From Acidimicrobiia bacterium (GTDB lineage Bacteria > Actinomycetota > Acidimicrobiia > Acidimicrobiales > Acidimicrobilacustridaceae), in contig JAEMTX010000021.1 in NCBI GenBank assembly GCA_016462055.1, forward strand, positions 1,979-15,065: a stretch of DNA of 13,087 bases, written 5' to 3'. This document shows positions 1-7,078 of the stretch, piece after piece. The notes below the pieces were generated by a model, which had not been told where the DNA came from, ran no database searches, and saw nothing but the letters and a program-made list of their open reading frames with translations. The position numbers were made by a program, and so were the translations under genes. Every line of letters starts with the position of its first letter. The first letter of the stretch is position 1.

Positions 1-696
1 AACGAGGGTGACCTTCGCTCCACGTGACAACGCTTCCGCCGCGATTGCATAGCCCTGCTTGCCTGAGGAGCGATTCGTAATCACTCGCACCGGGTCGATT
101 GCTTCGCGAGTTCCGCCCGCAGTCACAAGAACCCGCACGCCCGCTAAATCGTCATTCGCCGACAGTGCTCGTTCAATTGCGGCCACGATGTCGGCGGGTT
201 CGGCAAGGCGACCAGTACCGATATCGCCACCGGCAAGGCGCCCTTCGCCCGGAGGCACGATGATGACGCCACGAGACGCGAGCAACGCGAGATTGTCTTG
301 CACCGCCGGGTGTTCCCACATCTCGGTATGCATCGCCGGGCAGATGACAACCGGGGCCCGGGTGGCAATGAGGGTGGCGGTAAGAAGATCATCGGAATAG
401 CCATGGGCATAGGCCGAGATCAATCGAGCGGTGGCCGGTGCCACCACAATGAGATCGTTGTCCTGACCAAGACGGGTATGAGGAATGGGCGAGGATTCAT
501 CCCAGAGCGAGGTTTGCACTTTTTCTGAAGCGAGTGCCGACAGCGTTGTCTCGCCAATGAAGTGCGTTGCCCCTTCGGTCATGATCGGCACGACATGCGC
601 GCCAGCATCGACAAGACGACGACAAACGTCGACCGCCTTGTACGCGGCAATGCCCCCGGTTACTCCCAGGACGATGCGACGGGATGCGAGGGTCAT
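1..696 (-). CDS. coaBC: Bifunctional phosphopantothenoylcysteine decarboxylase / phosphopantothenate-cysteine ligase (3' end cut by window edge)
   Basis: CoaBC joins cysteine to 4'-phosphopantothenate (CoaB) and decarboxylates the product to 4'-phosphopantetheine (CoaC), two cytosolic steps of coenzyme A synthesis. The first 232 residues are visible. The flavoprotein CoaC domain starts with GVTGGIAAYK (residues 11-20), has the predicted catalytic His73 in PIPH, VAPATA (85-90) and DDLLTA (102-107), and a PAMHTEMW motif (120-127). The linker leads into CoaB at VTAGGTREAIDPVR (191-204) and NRSSGKQGYA (208-217). Position 122 is His where most bacteria have Asn; mycobacterial CoaBC, as I recall it, also has PAMH. 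The ATG at 696 lies 25 bases after the rpoZ stop, without a strong Shine-Dalgarno, so translation may depend on read-through from rpoZ. Most of the CoaB domain lies beyond the window. Confidence 0.95.
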   Translation of the reverse strand, partial: MTLASRRIVLGVTGGIAAYKAVDVCRRLVDAGAHVVPIMTEGATHFIGETTLSALASEKVQTSLWDESSPIPHTRLGQDNDLIVVAPATARLISAYAHGYSDDLLTATLIATRAPVVICPAMHTEMWEHPAVQDNLALLASRGVIIVPPGEGRLAGGDIGTGRLAEPADIVAAIERALSANDDLAGVRVLVTAGGTREAIDPVRVITNRSSGKQGYAIAAEALSRGAKVTLV

Positions 697-705
697 ACCC
701 GCAGA

Positions 706-722
706 ACCGACAACAGGTCGGT
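706..722 (-). other. Small hairpin between rpoZ and coaBC
   Basis: An inverted repeat (ACCGAC and GTCGGT around a five-base loop) gives a 6 bp stem that begins at the last base of the rpoZ stop codon and ends 9 bases before the coaBC start. No T-run follows, so it is unlikely to be an intrinsic terminator. It could affect access to the weak coaBC ribosome binding region or be chance. Confidence 0.3.
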
Positions 723-1060
723 CAGTCTGCCTCAGGTGCTTCGTCGACGGCCTCAGCCAGTTCAACGGTTTCGTCAATGCCCTCGACGACATCCTCTTCA
801 AGGATCTCGTTGGGATCAACGCGCACAGGGATGATCATGTCAGCAGAGATTTCTTCAAACGCGATCGAAAGTGGCTTGCGGGCCAGTGAGGTGACCTGCG
901 GCGGAACGTTGGAGCCCTGTCCTTCACCAAGTTGGTTGAAGTAGGCATTGATCTGCCGGGCGCGCTGGGCGCCAAGTGACACGAGCGTGAAACGCGAATC
1001 GACCTTCGAAAGAAGAACTTCGATACGGGGATCCACCATTGAGTCATGAATCTGAGCCAC
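722..1060 (-). CDS. rpoZ: DNA-directed RNA polymerase omega subunit
   Basis: Omega binds the C-terminal part of beta-prime and helps assemble and stabilise RNA polymerase. The 112-residue product has the family core: PRIEVLLSKVDSRF (11-24), RARQINAYFNQLGEG (33-47) and KPLSIAFEEISADM (62-75), close to actinobacterial omega proteins. The start is GTG at 1060, preceded by GAAGG at a suitable distance; an in-frame ATG at 1039 would remove only seven residues and lacks that support. After residue 80 the protein ends in a very acidic tail (about 14 Asp/Glu among the last 32 residues) that mycobacterial omega does not have in my recollection. It follows gmk after a 153-base spacer and precedes coaBC, a common actinobacterial order. 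Confidence 0.93.
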   Translation of the reverse strand: MAQIHDSMVDPRIEVLLSKVDSRFTLVSLGAQRARQINAYFNQLGEGQGSNVPPQVTSLARKPLSIAFEEISADMIIPVRVDPNEILEEDVVEGIDETVELAEAVDEAPEAD

Positions 1061-1178
1061 AGCACACCTTCGTTACGGATTGGGGACGGACTGACAAGAA
1101 CGATCATTCACTCTGCGGAACCGAACAATCGGCCTCGGAGAGGAGGAGGAAGCCTACCGCAGTCCCCCATCCAGACCA

Positions 1179-1196
1179 CATTGCCGAGTGGCAATG
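1179..1196 (-). other. Perfect 7-bp hairpin in the gmk-rpoZ spacer
   Basis: The 153-base spacer between gmk and rpoZ (1061-1213) holds a perfect inverted repeat, CATTGCC and GGCAATG, around a four-base loop. With one bulged base the stem extends by three more pairs (1175-1177 with 1197-1199). There is no downstream T-run on the transcribed strand, so it is not a classical terminator. It could be a U-poor terminator, an mRNA processing or stability element, or an operator. I see no convincing promoter in the rest of the spacer, only weak hexamers such as TAGGCT. Confidence 0.4.
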
Positions 1197-1213
1197 GGTA
1201 TCTGGCAGTTCTT

Positions 1214-1750
1214 TTAGGCCGATCGCCGCTCGGCAATGAGCGCAGCAACCTCGGCAACGGTTCGCTCGAGATCGTCGTTGACGATGCAGATCGCTCCGAG
1301 ACGATGACCTTCGGCTAATTCGGCCTGAGCCACCGCAATGCGGCGTTCGGCCTGCTCCGGCGGGTCGCCTCGACCTCGGAGTCGTTCAGCCTGAACTTCG
1401 GCTGACGGCGGTTCAAGCAGCACAAAGAGGCAATCGGGAACCCGTTCGAGGACCTGCGCCGCGCCCTGAACATCGATTTCGAGGATCACGTCCTTGTCGT
1501 CGGCACCTTCAGGCCAAGGGGTCCCATAGAAATTTCCAAGGAACTCGGCATATTCAAGGAATCCACCCGCTGCGACGTGGGCCTCGAATTCCTCCCGAGT
1601 CGCCCAGATGTAGGCATCTTCAGGCTCACTCGGGCGTCGTTCACGGGTGCTCCATGAACGCGAGAGCCACAGAGTCTGATCAACGTCGATAAGGCGAGCG
1701 ACAACTGTGCCTTTCCCTACTCCCCCAGGCCCACAAACGACAATGATCAC
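1214..1750 (-). CDS. gmk: Guanylate kinase
   Basis: Gmk phosphorylates GMP (and dGMP) to the diphosphate using ATP, in the cytosol. The 178-residue protein starts almost directly with the first beta strand and the P-loop GPGGVGKGT (7-15). The GMP-binding segment follows (SRSWSTRERRP, then EFEAHVAAGGFLEYAEF and YGTP), then VILEIDVQGA, the arginine-bearing lid RLRGRGD and a C-terminal IVNDDLE. The P-loop has Gly where Ser is more usual (GPSG), and the protein is somewhat shorter than the roughly 200 residues common in the family. The start is GTG at 1750, 10 bases after the mihF stop and without a clear Shine-Dalgarno, so initiation is probably coupled to mihF. mihF followed by gmk is a typical actinobacterial pair. 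Confidence 0.95.
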   Translation of the reverse strand: MIIVVCGPGGVGKGTVVARLIDVDQTLWLSRSWSTRERRPSEPEDAYIWATREEFEAHVAAGGFLEYAEFLGNFYGTPWPEGADDKDVILEIDVQGAAQVLERVPDCLFVLLEPPSAEVQAERLRGRGDPPEQAERRIAVAQAELAEGHRLGAICIVNDDLERTVAEVAALIAERRSA

Positions 1751-1760
1751 GAGCGCGGAA

Positions 1761-2078
1761 TCAGTTACCGAACGCGCCCAGCAGGGCCTTACGTTGCTGA
1801 TCGCCTAATCCTCGAAGTCGACGCGTGTCGGCGATGCCGATGTCGGTCATGGCTCGACGTGCTTTGACCTTTCCGACACCGGGAAGCGATTCGAGAATGG
1901 CAAGAACTTTGATACCTGCCACAAGTTCGTCGGTGCCGGCAAGTTCAAGTACCTGCGAAAACACCAGCTCACCCGTTTTCAACTTGTCTTTGACGATGGC
2001 GCGGGCCCGACGCGCTTCGGCGGCCTTCGCTAGAGCGGCCTGCCGTTGTTCAGGTGTGAGAGCAGGAGGCTGCGGCAT
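1761..2078 (-). CDS. mihF: Actinobacterial integration host factor (MihF / sIHF family)
   Basis: This is a small basic nucleoid protein of the actinobacterial MihF/sIHF family, which binds and bends DNA without sequence homology to proteobacterial IHF. The 105-residue product matches the family over its length: LTPEQRQAALAKAAEARRARA near the N terminus, the linker KLKTGELVFSQVL, then the helix-turn-helix and H2TH-like part LPGVGKVKARRAMTDIGI and RRLRGLGDQQRKALLGAFG at the end. I chose the ATG at 2078 because it gives the usual family start (MPQPPALTPEQR) and has AGGG about ten bases upstream. A TTG at 2138 would add 20 atypical residues and overlap pyrF. It lies 56 bases after pyrF and 10 bases before gmk, as in mycobacteria. 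Confidence 0.94.
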   Translation of the reverse strand: MPQPPALTPEQRQAALAKAAEARRARAIVKDKLKTGELVFSQVLELAGTDELVAGIKVLAILESLPGVGKVKARRAMTDIGIADTRRLRGLGDQQRKALLGAFGN

Positions 2079-2134
2079 GGCGGAGACCCTAGCCGTTGCC
2101 CTCCGACACCCGTCCGGGCGAGGACAACGATTCC

Positions 2135-2860
2135 TCAACCGATGGCGTCTGCGACCTCTGCAGCGATTGAAATAGCGGCCTGAATGGGGTCTGCGGCATG
2201 GGTCACGGCTCGCCCGATGACGAGAACATCGGCTCCCGATGCAATCGCTGACGCGGGGGTGGCTGGTCGAGCCTGGTCATCGACGTTCACTCCCACTGGT
2301 CGGATCCCGGGCACAACAGTGACGACATCGACTGTTAGCGACCGCACCGTTGCGAGATCACTCGCTGAACACACCAGCCCTCCACAACCTGCTTCAAGGA
2401 CGATGCCAACGCGCTGTTCGAGCACAGCAAGATCGGCCTGTTCGCTTGTAAGCACGGTGATGCCGAGGCAGATCGGTGCCGGCAGTCCCGCCGCAGATGC
2501 ACCAGCGGTAACACCCTCGACTCCGGCGCGTAGGTGATCGACGCCTGCTCGCGTGTGCACGGTCAGGTAGGAAACGCCTAATGAACCCATGACGCGAGCG
2601 GCCTTGTTCACTGTGGTCGGAATATCAAGCAATTTCAGATCGGCAAAAACCGCGAACCCGTCCTCGATCATTACTTCGATTGCTTCGGGTCCTGCGGCGC
2701 TGAACAGTTCCAAACCTACTTTTGCGACGCCAAACCACGGTCGTAAGAGGTGTGCGAGGCGTCGAGCTTCGACGACATCGTCGACATCGAGCGCAAGGGC
2801 AAGACGAGAACGGATGGCTTCGGGCGCACCGTTTGAGAAGTCAACGATGTCAGCGGCCAT
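2135..2860 (-). CDS. pyrF: Orotidine 5'-phosphate decarboxylase
   Basis: PyrF decarboxylates OMP to UMP, the last step of de novo pyrimidine synthesis. The 241-residue TIM barrel shows LALDVDD with Asp25, KVGLELF with Lys48, the catalytic Asp-x-Lys-x-x-Asp array in FADLKLLDIPTTV (Asp74, Lys76, Asp79), VPGIRP (183-188) and the phosphate-binding GRAVT (216-220). This pattern is the compact class found in E. coli and Bacillus, unlike the longer mycobacterial type. The ATG at 2860 has GGAG six bases upstream, whereas a TTG at 2866 would sit right against that GGAG. The start lies inside the 3' end of pyrD (11-base overlap), consistent with coupled translation. pyrE, whose product supplies OMP, is not in the window. 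Confidence 0.96.
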   Translation of the reverse strand: MAADIVDFSNGAPEAIRSRLALALDVDDVVEARRLAHLLRPWFGVAKVGLELFSAAGPEAIEVMIEDGFAVFADLKLLDIPTTVNKAARVMGSLGVSYLTVHTRAGVDHLRAGVEGVTAGASAAGLPAPICLGITVLTSEQADLAVLEQRVGIVLEAGCGGLVCSASDLATVRSLTVDVVTVVPGIRPVGVNVDDQARPATPASAIASGADVLVIGRAVTHAADPIQAAISIAAEVADAIG

Positions 2861-3794
2861 GAACAACTCCGATCAGTTCGCGTACCGAACCAACACTGCG
2901 CTCGGCGCACCACTCTTCGATCTCTTTTAGAACTCGGGCAACACTGCGAGGGTCGGCGAATGACGCGGTACCGACTTGAATCGCGCTTGCTCCAGCCATC
3001 ATCAATTCGATTGCATCGACACCGCGAGCAACTCCACCGACACCGATGATCGGAATTTCGGGAAATGCCGCGTGTACATCGTGTACTGCTCGAACCGCAA
3101 CAGGATGAATTGCTGGTCCGGACAGTCCGCCGCCTCCGCCACCAAGTCGATAGGTACGCGTTTCTGTATCGATCGCCATTCCCAGAACGGTGTTCACGAG
3201 AGTGACCGCGTCGGCGCCGGCGGAGTGCGCCGCCTTCGCTATGGACGCGAGATCAGAAACATTTGGACTGAGCTTCGCCCACATCGGACGGCCACAAACT
3301 GAAGCAGCTTGAATCGCTTCTGCAGTTGTCTCGGGAGCATGGGCAAACATGCGATTGCGATCGTGAAGATTTGGACACGAAACATTTACTTCGACAGCTA
3401 CAACTTCGATCGGAGCATCTCGCAGAAGTTCCGCGGCTTTTGCATAGTCCTCGATTGTTGTTCCCCAAATACTGGCAACGACCGTTGCCCCGGTAGCGAT
3501 GACCGCCGGAAGTTCCTCTTCGAGCCACTTGCGCACGCCGGGACCTTGCAAACCAACGCTATTAATCATGCCGGCAGGGGTTTCGTGAACCCGTGGCGCA
3601 GCATTTCCCGCCCACGGTTCTGGTGACAGCGATTTCACGACCACAGCACCCAGTGTCGAAAGATCGACATAGGCCCCGAGTTCGTCGCCGTGTCCGGCTG
3701 TTCCGGACGCAGTCATTACAGGGTTAGCCAACGTGACTGAACCCACTGTTGTTGTGAGATCCACAGGCTCTTTGGAAACCCGGCGTCTTGCCAT
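2850..3794 (-). CDS. pyrD: Dihydroorotate dehydrogenase, class 1B catalytic subunit
   Basis: PyrD oxidises dihydroorotate to orotate with bound FMN. The 314-residue protein has the class 1B layout: NPVMTASGTAGHG (24-36), NSVGLQGPG (78-86), the catalytic cysteine in NVSCPN (Cys140; class 2 enzymes use Ser), KLSPNV (174-179), GGLSGPAIHPVAVR (222-235), and FMN phosphate-binding GVGGV and GTASF near the end. There is no N-terminal membrane anchor, which also argues against the quinone-linked class 2. Class 1B enzymes normally pass electrons to an FAD/iron-sulfur subunit, PyrK, yet carB directly precedes this gene and pyrF follows it. The ATG at 3794 overlaps the carB stop by one base (TGATG) and has a GGGGGAG site seven bases upstream. 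Confidence 0.95.
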   Translation of the reverse strand: MARRRVSKEPVDLTTTVGSVTLANPVMTASGTAGHGDELGAYVDLSTLGAVVVKSLSPEPWAGNAAPRVHETPAGMINSVGLQGPGVRKWLEEELPAVIATGATVVASIWGTTIEDYAKAAELLRDAPIEVVAVEVNVSCPNLHDRNRMFAHAPETTAEAIQAASVCGRPMWAKLSPNVSDLASIAKAAHSAGADAVTLVNTVLGMAIDTETRTYRLGGGGGGLSGPAIHPVAVRAVHDVHAAFPEIPIIGVGGVARGVDAIELMMAGASAIQVGTASFADPRSVARVLKEIEEWCAERSVGSVRELIGVVHGR

Positions 3795-6700
3795 CAGGCT
3801 GCTCCCCCACGACGCACGCCTTGGTGATATTCCTGCAGCGAGCGCACTTCAAGTGGATGAGATTGGCGGTCGGCCATTCCGTTGACTGCAGCCAGACCCG
3901 CTGCGGCTGTCGTAAGAAGCGGGATGTTGTGCTTGCCGGCAGCAGCGCGAATGTGAGCACCGTCGGCACGAGGTCCGCGACCTCGAGGCGAATTCACCAC
4001 GAGAACAACCTCGCCACTTTCGATGAGATCAACCGCGTCCTGACCGTCGGGTTCGCCGAGCTTGGCCACGACTGTTGCGACCTCGATGCCGTTACGAGTC
4101 AGATAGTCGGCGGTACCCGAAGTGGCGGCGATTGAGAATCCGAGTTCGCGGAAACGTTGCGCGGTTTTCACGCCCACCTTTTTGTCCCGGTCGGCGAGCG
4201 AAAGGAACACCATGCCCGAGGTCGGAAGATTTGTGCCGGCAGCAAGCTGACTCTTGGCAAAGGCCAGCCCGAAGGTCAGATCGATTCCCATCACTTCGCC
4301 AGTTGAGCGCATCTCGGGACCAAGCAACGCATCGGCTTCGGGGAAACGGCTGAAGGGCAGCACCGCTTCCTTCACGGCGATGTGATCGCCCTGCACTGGT
4401 TCAGACAGCAAACCTTCTGTGCGCAGTTCAGCGAGTGTTGCCCCCAGCATGACCCGAGCGGCCACCTTCGCCAACGGGACGCCCGTGGCTTTAGCGACAA
4501 ACGGCACCGTGCGACTGGCGCGTGGATTGGCTTCGATCACAAAGACCTGCCCGCTCTTCACTGCGTACTGCACGTTGAGAAGTCCGATCACGCCCAGGGC
4601 ATTGGCGATGCGTTGGCTGTAGTCAACAAGCACCGCCATCGTTTCGATCGAAAGTGAGTACGGCGGGATGACACATGCTGAGTCGCCGGAATGAACGCCA
4701 GCTTCTTCGACGTGTTCCATGATTCCACCGATGACAAAGTCGCCAGTTGCATCGCGGATCGAATCAACATCGACTTCGGTTGCATCTTCGAGAAAGCGAT
4801 CGACTAGCACCGGACGCTCAGCAGAAAGCCCGCCTTCTTTTCCGAGACTGCCGAAACTTGCAAGCTGCGCCATGGCGACACGAAGACCTTCGTCGTCATA
4901 GACGATCTCCATTGCTCGGCCACCGAGCACGTAACTGGGACGAACGAGTGCCGGATACCCGATTCGATTCGTGATGGCGAGAGCCGCATCGATATCGACA
5001 GCGGTGCCACCGGCCGGCTGCGGAATCTCAAGACGAGCGCAGAGTGCATTCCAGAGTTCGCGGTCTTCTGCGGCATCGATCGATGCAGGAGGGGTTCCGG
5101 CAATAAGTTCGACCGGAAGCGTGTTGGACAGCTTGAGCGGAGTTTGACCACCAAGGGACACGATGACGCCCACTGGCTTTTCAGCATCGATGATGTTCAT
5201 CACATCTTCGTGAGTGAGCGGTTCGAAATAGAGGCGATCGCTGGTGTCGTAATCGGTGGAAACTGTTTCCGGATTGCAGTTCACCATGATGGTTTCGAAT
5301 CCGGCATCGCGCAGAGCAAAGGAAGCGTGAACGCAGCAGTAATCGAATTCGATTCCTTGGCCGATTCGATTTGGTCCGGAACCGAGAATGATGACCTTCT
5401 GGCGATCCGAAGGCGACACCTCGTCGGTGTCCTCCCATGTCGAGTAGTGATACGGGGTCTTCGCATCAAATTCGGCTGCGCAGGTATCGACCGTCTTGTA
5501 AGTCGGCACGACGCCAAGTTCGAGACGACGGGTGCGCACTTCGGCCTCGGTGCGATTCCAAAGCCAGGCCAGCTGGGCATCGGAGAAACCCAAACGCTTT
5601 GCTCGACGCCAGCCAAGGCGAGTGAGGTCGTCGAACCCCACTTCGGAAAGGTGGGCACGTTCTTCCGTGATCGCACACATTTGGTCGAGGAACCATGGAT
5701 CGACTCTGGTGGCGGCGTAGACCTCGTCGATGGACTTGCCGCGACGCATCACGGCTTCGAGTTGGAAGATTCGATCTGGAGTGCCAATGCACGCCTGCGC
5801 GAGGAGTTCATCGAGTGGAATGTCGTCGTATTCCGCCTCGCCGGGATCGCAGTTCAGACCAAAGCGACCTTGCTCAAGCGATCGCAATCCCTTTTGCAAC
5901 GATTCGGGGAAGGTGCGGCCGATTGCCATCACCTCTCCTACAGATTGCATCTGAGTACCCAACACGCCACTCGTGCCGGGGAACTTTTCAAAAGCCCAGC
6001 GCGGAATCTTTGTAACCACGTAATCGATTGTGGGTTCGAAAGATGCTGGGGTCATCTTGGTGATGTCATTGGGAATTTCGTCGAGCGTGTAACCAACCGC
6101 AAGGCGCGCTGCGATCTTTGCAATTGGGAATCCCGTTGCCTTCGAGGCGAGCGCAGAGGAGCGAGAAACTCGCGGATTCATTTCGATAACGACCATGTCG
6201 CCGTTTTCGGGGTTCACCGCAAACTGAACGTTCGAACCACCGGTTTCGACACCCACTCGACGCATCACTGCGAATGCTGCATCGCGCATGAGCTGGTACT
6301 CGTGGTCCGAAAGAGTCTGGGCCGGAGCGACGGTGATTGAGTCGCCTGTGTGTACGCCCATCGGGTCGATATTTTCAATCGAGCACACGATCACGCAGTT
6401 GTCGGCATGATCGCGCATCACTTCGAGTTCGTATTCTTTCCAGCCAGCGATCGAGGTTTCGATCAGGATTTCGGAGATCGGGCTCGACTCGAGGCCGTAG
6501 GCGGCAATCTTTTCGAACTCTTCCATCGTCGAGGCAATGCCGGTTCCGTGTCCGCCCAAGATGTAGGCCGGACGAATAACCGCAGGGAGTCCGATAGAGC
6601 CGATAACCGCCATGGCCTCTTCGAGGGTGTGCGCTGAACCGGAGATTGGAGTGGCGAGGCCGATTTCGGCCATGGCTTGTTTAAACAGTTCGCGATCTTC

Positions 6701-7078
6701 CGCTGTGGCAATGGCAAGCGCATCTGCGCCGATCATTTCCACGTCGTACTGCGCGAGCACACCTGCTTCTTCAAGAGCCATCGCGAGATTCAGTGCGGTC
6801 TGACCGCCGAGTGTCGGCAAGAGAGCATCGGGGCGTTCGCGTTCGATGATGCGAGTGAGTACTTCGATATCGAGAGGTTCGATGTAGGTCGCGTCGGCGA
6901 AATCTGGATCGGTCATGATCGTTGCTGGATTCGAATTTGCGAGTACGACTCGGTAGCCCTCTTCACGAAGGATCCGACAGGCTTGCGTTCCTGAATAATC
7001 GAATTCGCATGCCTGGCCGATAACGATCGGACCGGATCCGATCAGCAGGATGGTTTTGATGTCATTACGGCGCGGCAT
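3794..7078 (-). CDS. carB: Carbamoyl phosphate synthase, large subunit
   Basis: CarB combines bicarbonate, ammonia delivered from CarA, and two ATP into carbamoyl phosphate for pyrimidine and arginine synthesis. At 1094 residues it is full length. The N-terminal carboxyphosphate half opens with ILLIGSGPIVIGQACEFDYSG and contains LPTLGGQTALN and the ATP-grasp metal site VVIEMNPRVSRSSALASKATG. An oligomerisation region follows, then the second half repeats the pattern with ILGSGPNRIGQGIEFDYCC, VSLGGQTPLKL and VFVIEANPRASRTVPFVAKATG. The C-terminal MGS-like domain, the usual site of allosteric effectors such as UMP, ends with NSPRGRGPRADG and PLLTTAAAGLAAV. The ATG at 7078 shares one base with the carA stop (TGATG) and has AAGGG nine bases upstream. 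The stop likewise touches the pyrD start. Confidence 0.98.
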   Translation of the reverse strand: MPRRNDIKTILLIGSGPIVIGQACEFDYSGTQACRILREEGYRVVLANSNPATIMTDPDFADATYIEPLDIEVLTRIIERERPDALLPTLGGQTALNLAMALEEAGVLAQYDVEMIGADALAIATAEDRELFKQAMAEIGLATPISGSAHTLEEAMAVIGSIGLPAVIRPAYILGGHGTGIASTMEEFEKIAAYGLESSPISEILIETSIAGWKEYELEVMRDHADNCVIVCSIENIDPMGVHTGDSITVAPAQTLSDHEYQLMRDAAFAVMRRVGVETGGSNVQFAVNPENGDMVVIEMNPRVSRSSALASKATGFPIAKIAARLAVGYTLDEIPNDITKMTPASFEPTIDYVVTKIPRWAFEKFPGTSGVLGTQMQSVGEVMAIGRTFPESLQKGLRSLEQGRFGLNCDPGEAEYDDIPLDELLAQACIGTPDRIFQLEAVMRRGKSIDEVYAATRVDPWFLDQMCAITEERAHLSEVGFDDLTRLGWRRAKRLGFSDAQLAWLWNRTEAEVRTRRLELGVVPTYKTVDTCAAEFDAKTPYHYSTWEDTDEVSPSDRQKVIILGSGPNRIGQGIEFDYCCVHASFALRDAGFETIMVNCNPETVSTDYDTSDRLYFEPLTHEDVMNIIDAEKPVGVIVSLGGQTPLKLSNTLPVELIAGTPPASIDAAEDRELWNALCARLEIPQPAGGTAVDIDAALAITNRIGYPALVRPSYVLGGRAMEIVYDDEGLRVAMAQLASFGSLGKEGGLSAERPVLVDRFLEDATEVDVDSIRDATGDFVIGGIMEHVEEAGVHSGDSACVIPPYSLSIETMAVLVDYSQRIANALGVIGLLNVQYAVKSGQVFVIEANPRASRTVPFVAKATGVPLAKVAARVMLGATLAELRTEGLLSEPVQGDHIAVKEAVLPFSRFPEADALLGPEMRSTGEVMGIDLTFGLAFAKSQLAAGTNLPTSGMVFLSLADRDKKVGVKTAQRFRELGFSIAATSGTADYLTRNGIEVATVVAKLGEPDGQDAVDLIESGEVVLVVNSPRGRGPRADGAHIRAAAGKHNIPLLTTAAAGLAAVNGMADRQSHPLEVRSLQEYHQGVRRGGAA

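Noticed and set aside
327..335. His in place of the usual Asn in the CoaC PxMN motif (PAMH, residue 122)
   Set aside because: At first it looked like a lost catalytic residue, but mycobacterial CoaBC as I recall it has the same PAMH, so it is probably a lineage feature rather than inactivation.
2079..2134. Possible promoter in the pyrF-mihF gap (TTGTCC and TAGGGT hexamers)
   Set aside because: The two hexamers are not at 16 to 18 base spacing and the AGGG is better explained as the mihF ribosome binding site.
2079..2138. N-terminal extension of MihF from a TTG at 2138
   Set aside because: It adds 20 residues unlike the family, overlaps the pyrF stop, and is less supported than the ATG at 2078 with its upstream AGGG.
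3125..3142. Run of six glycines in PyrD before LSGPA
   Set aside because: The codons are varied, so it is not a replication-slippage repeat. The Gly-rich stretch sits at the normal GGLSGP loop, where extra Gly is tolerated.
5144..6340. Long plus-strand open frame of 398 codons opposite carB
   Set aside because: It lies wholly antisense to an intact, well-conserved carB. The translation has no recognisable domain, and such frames arise from the codon bias of the opposite strand.
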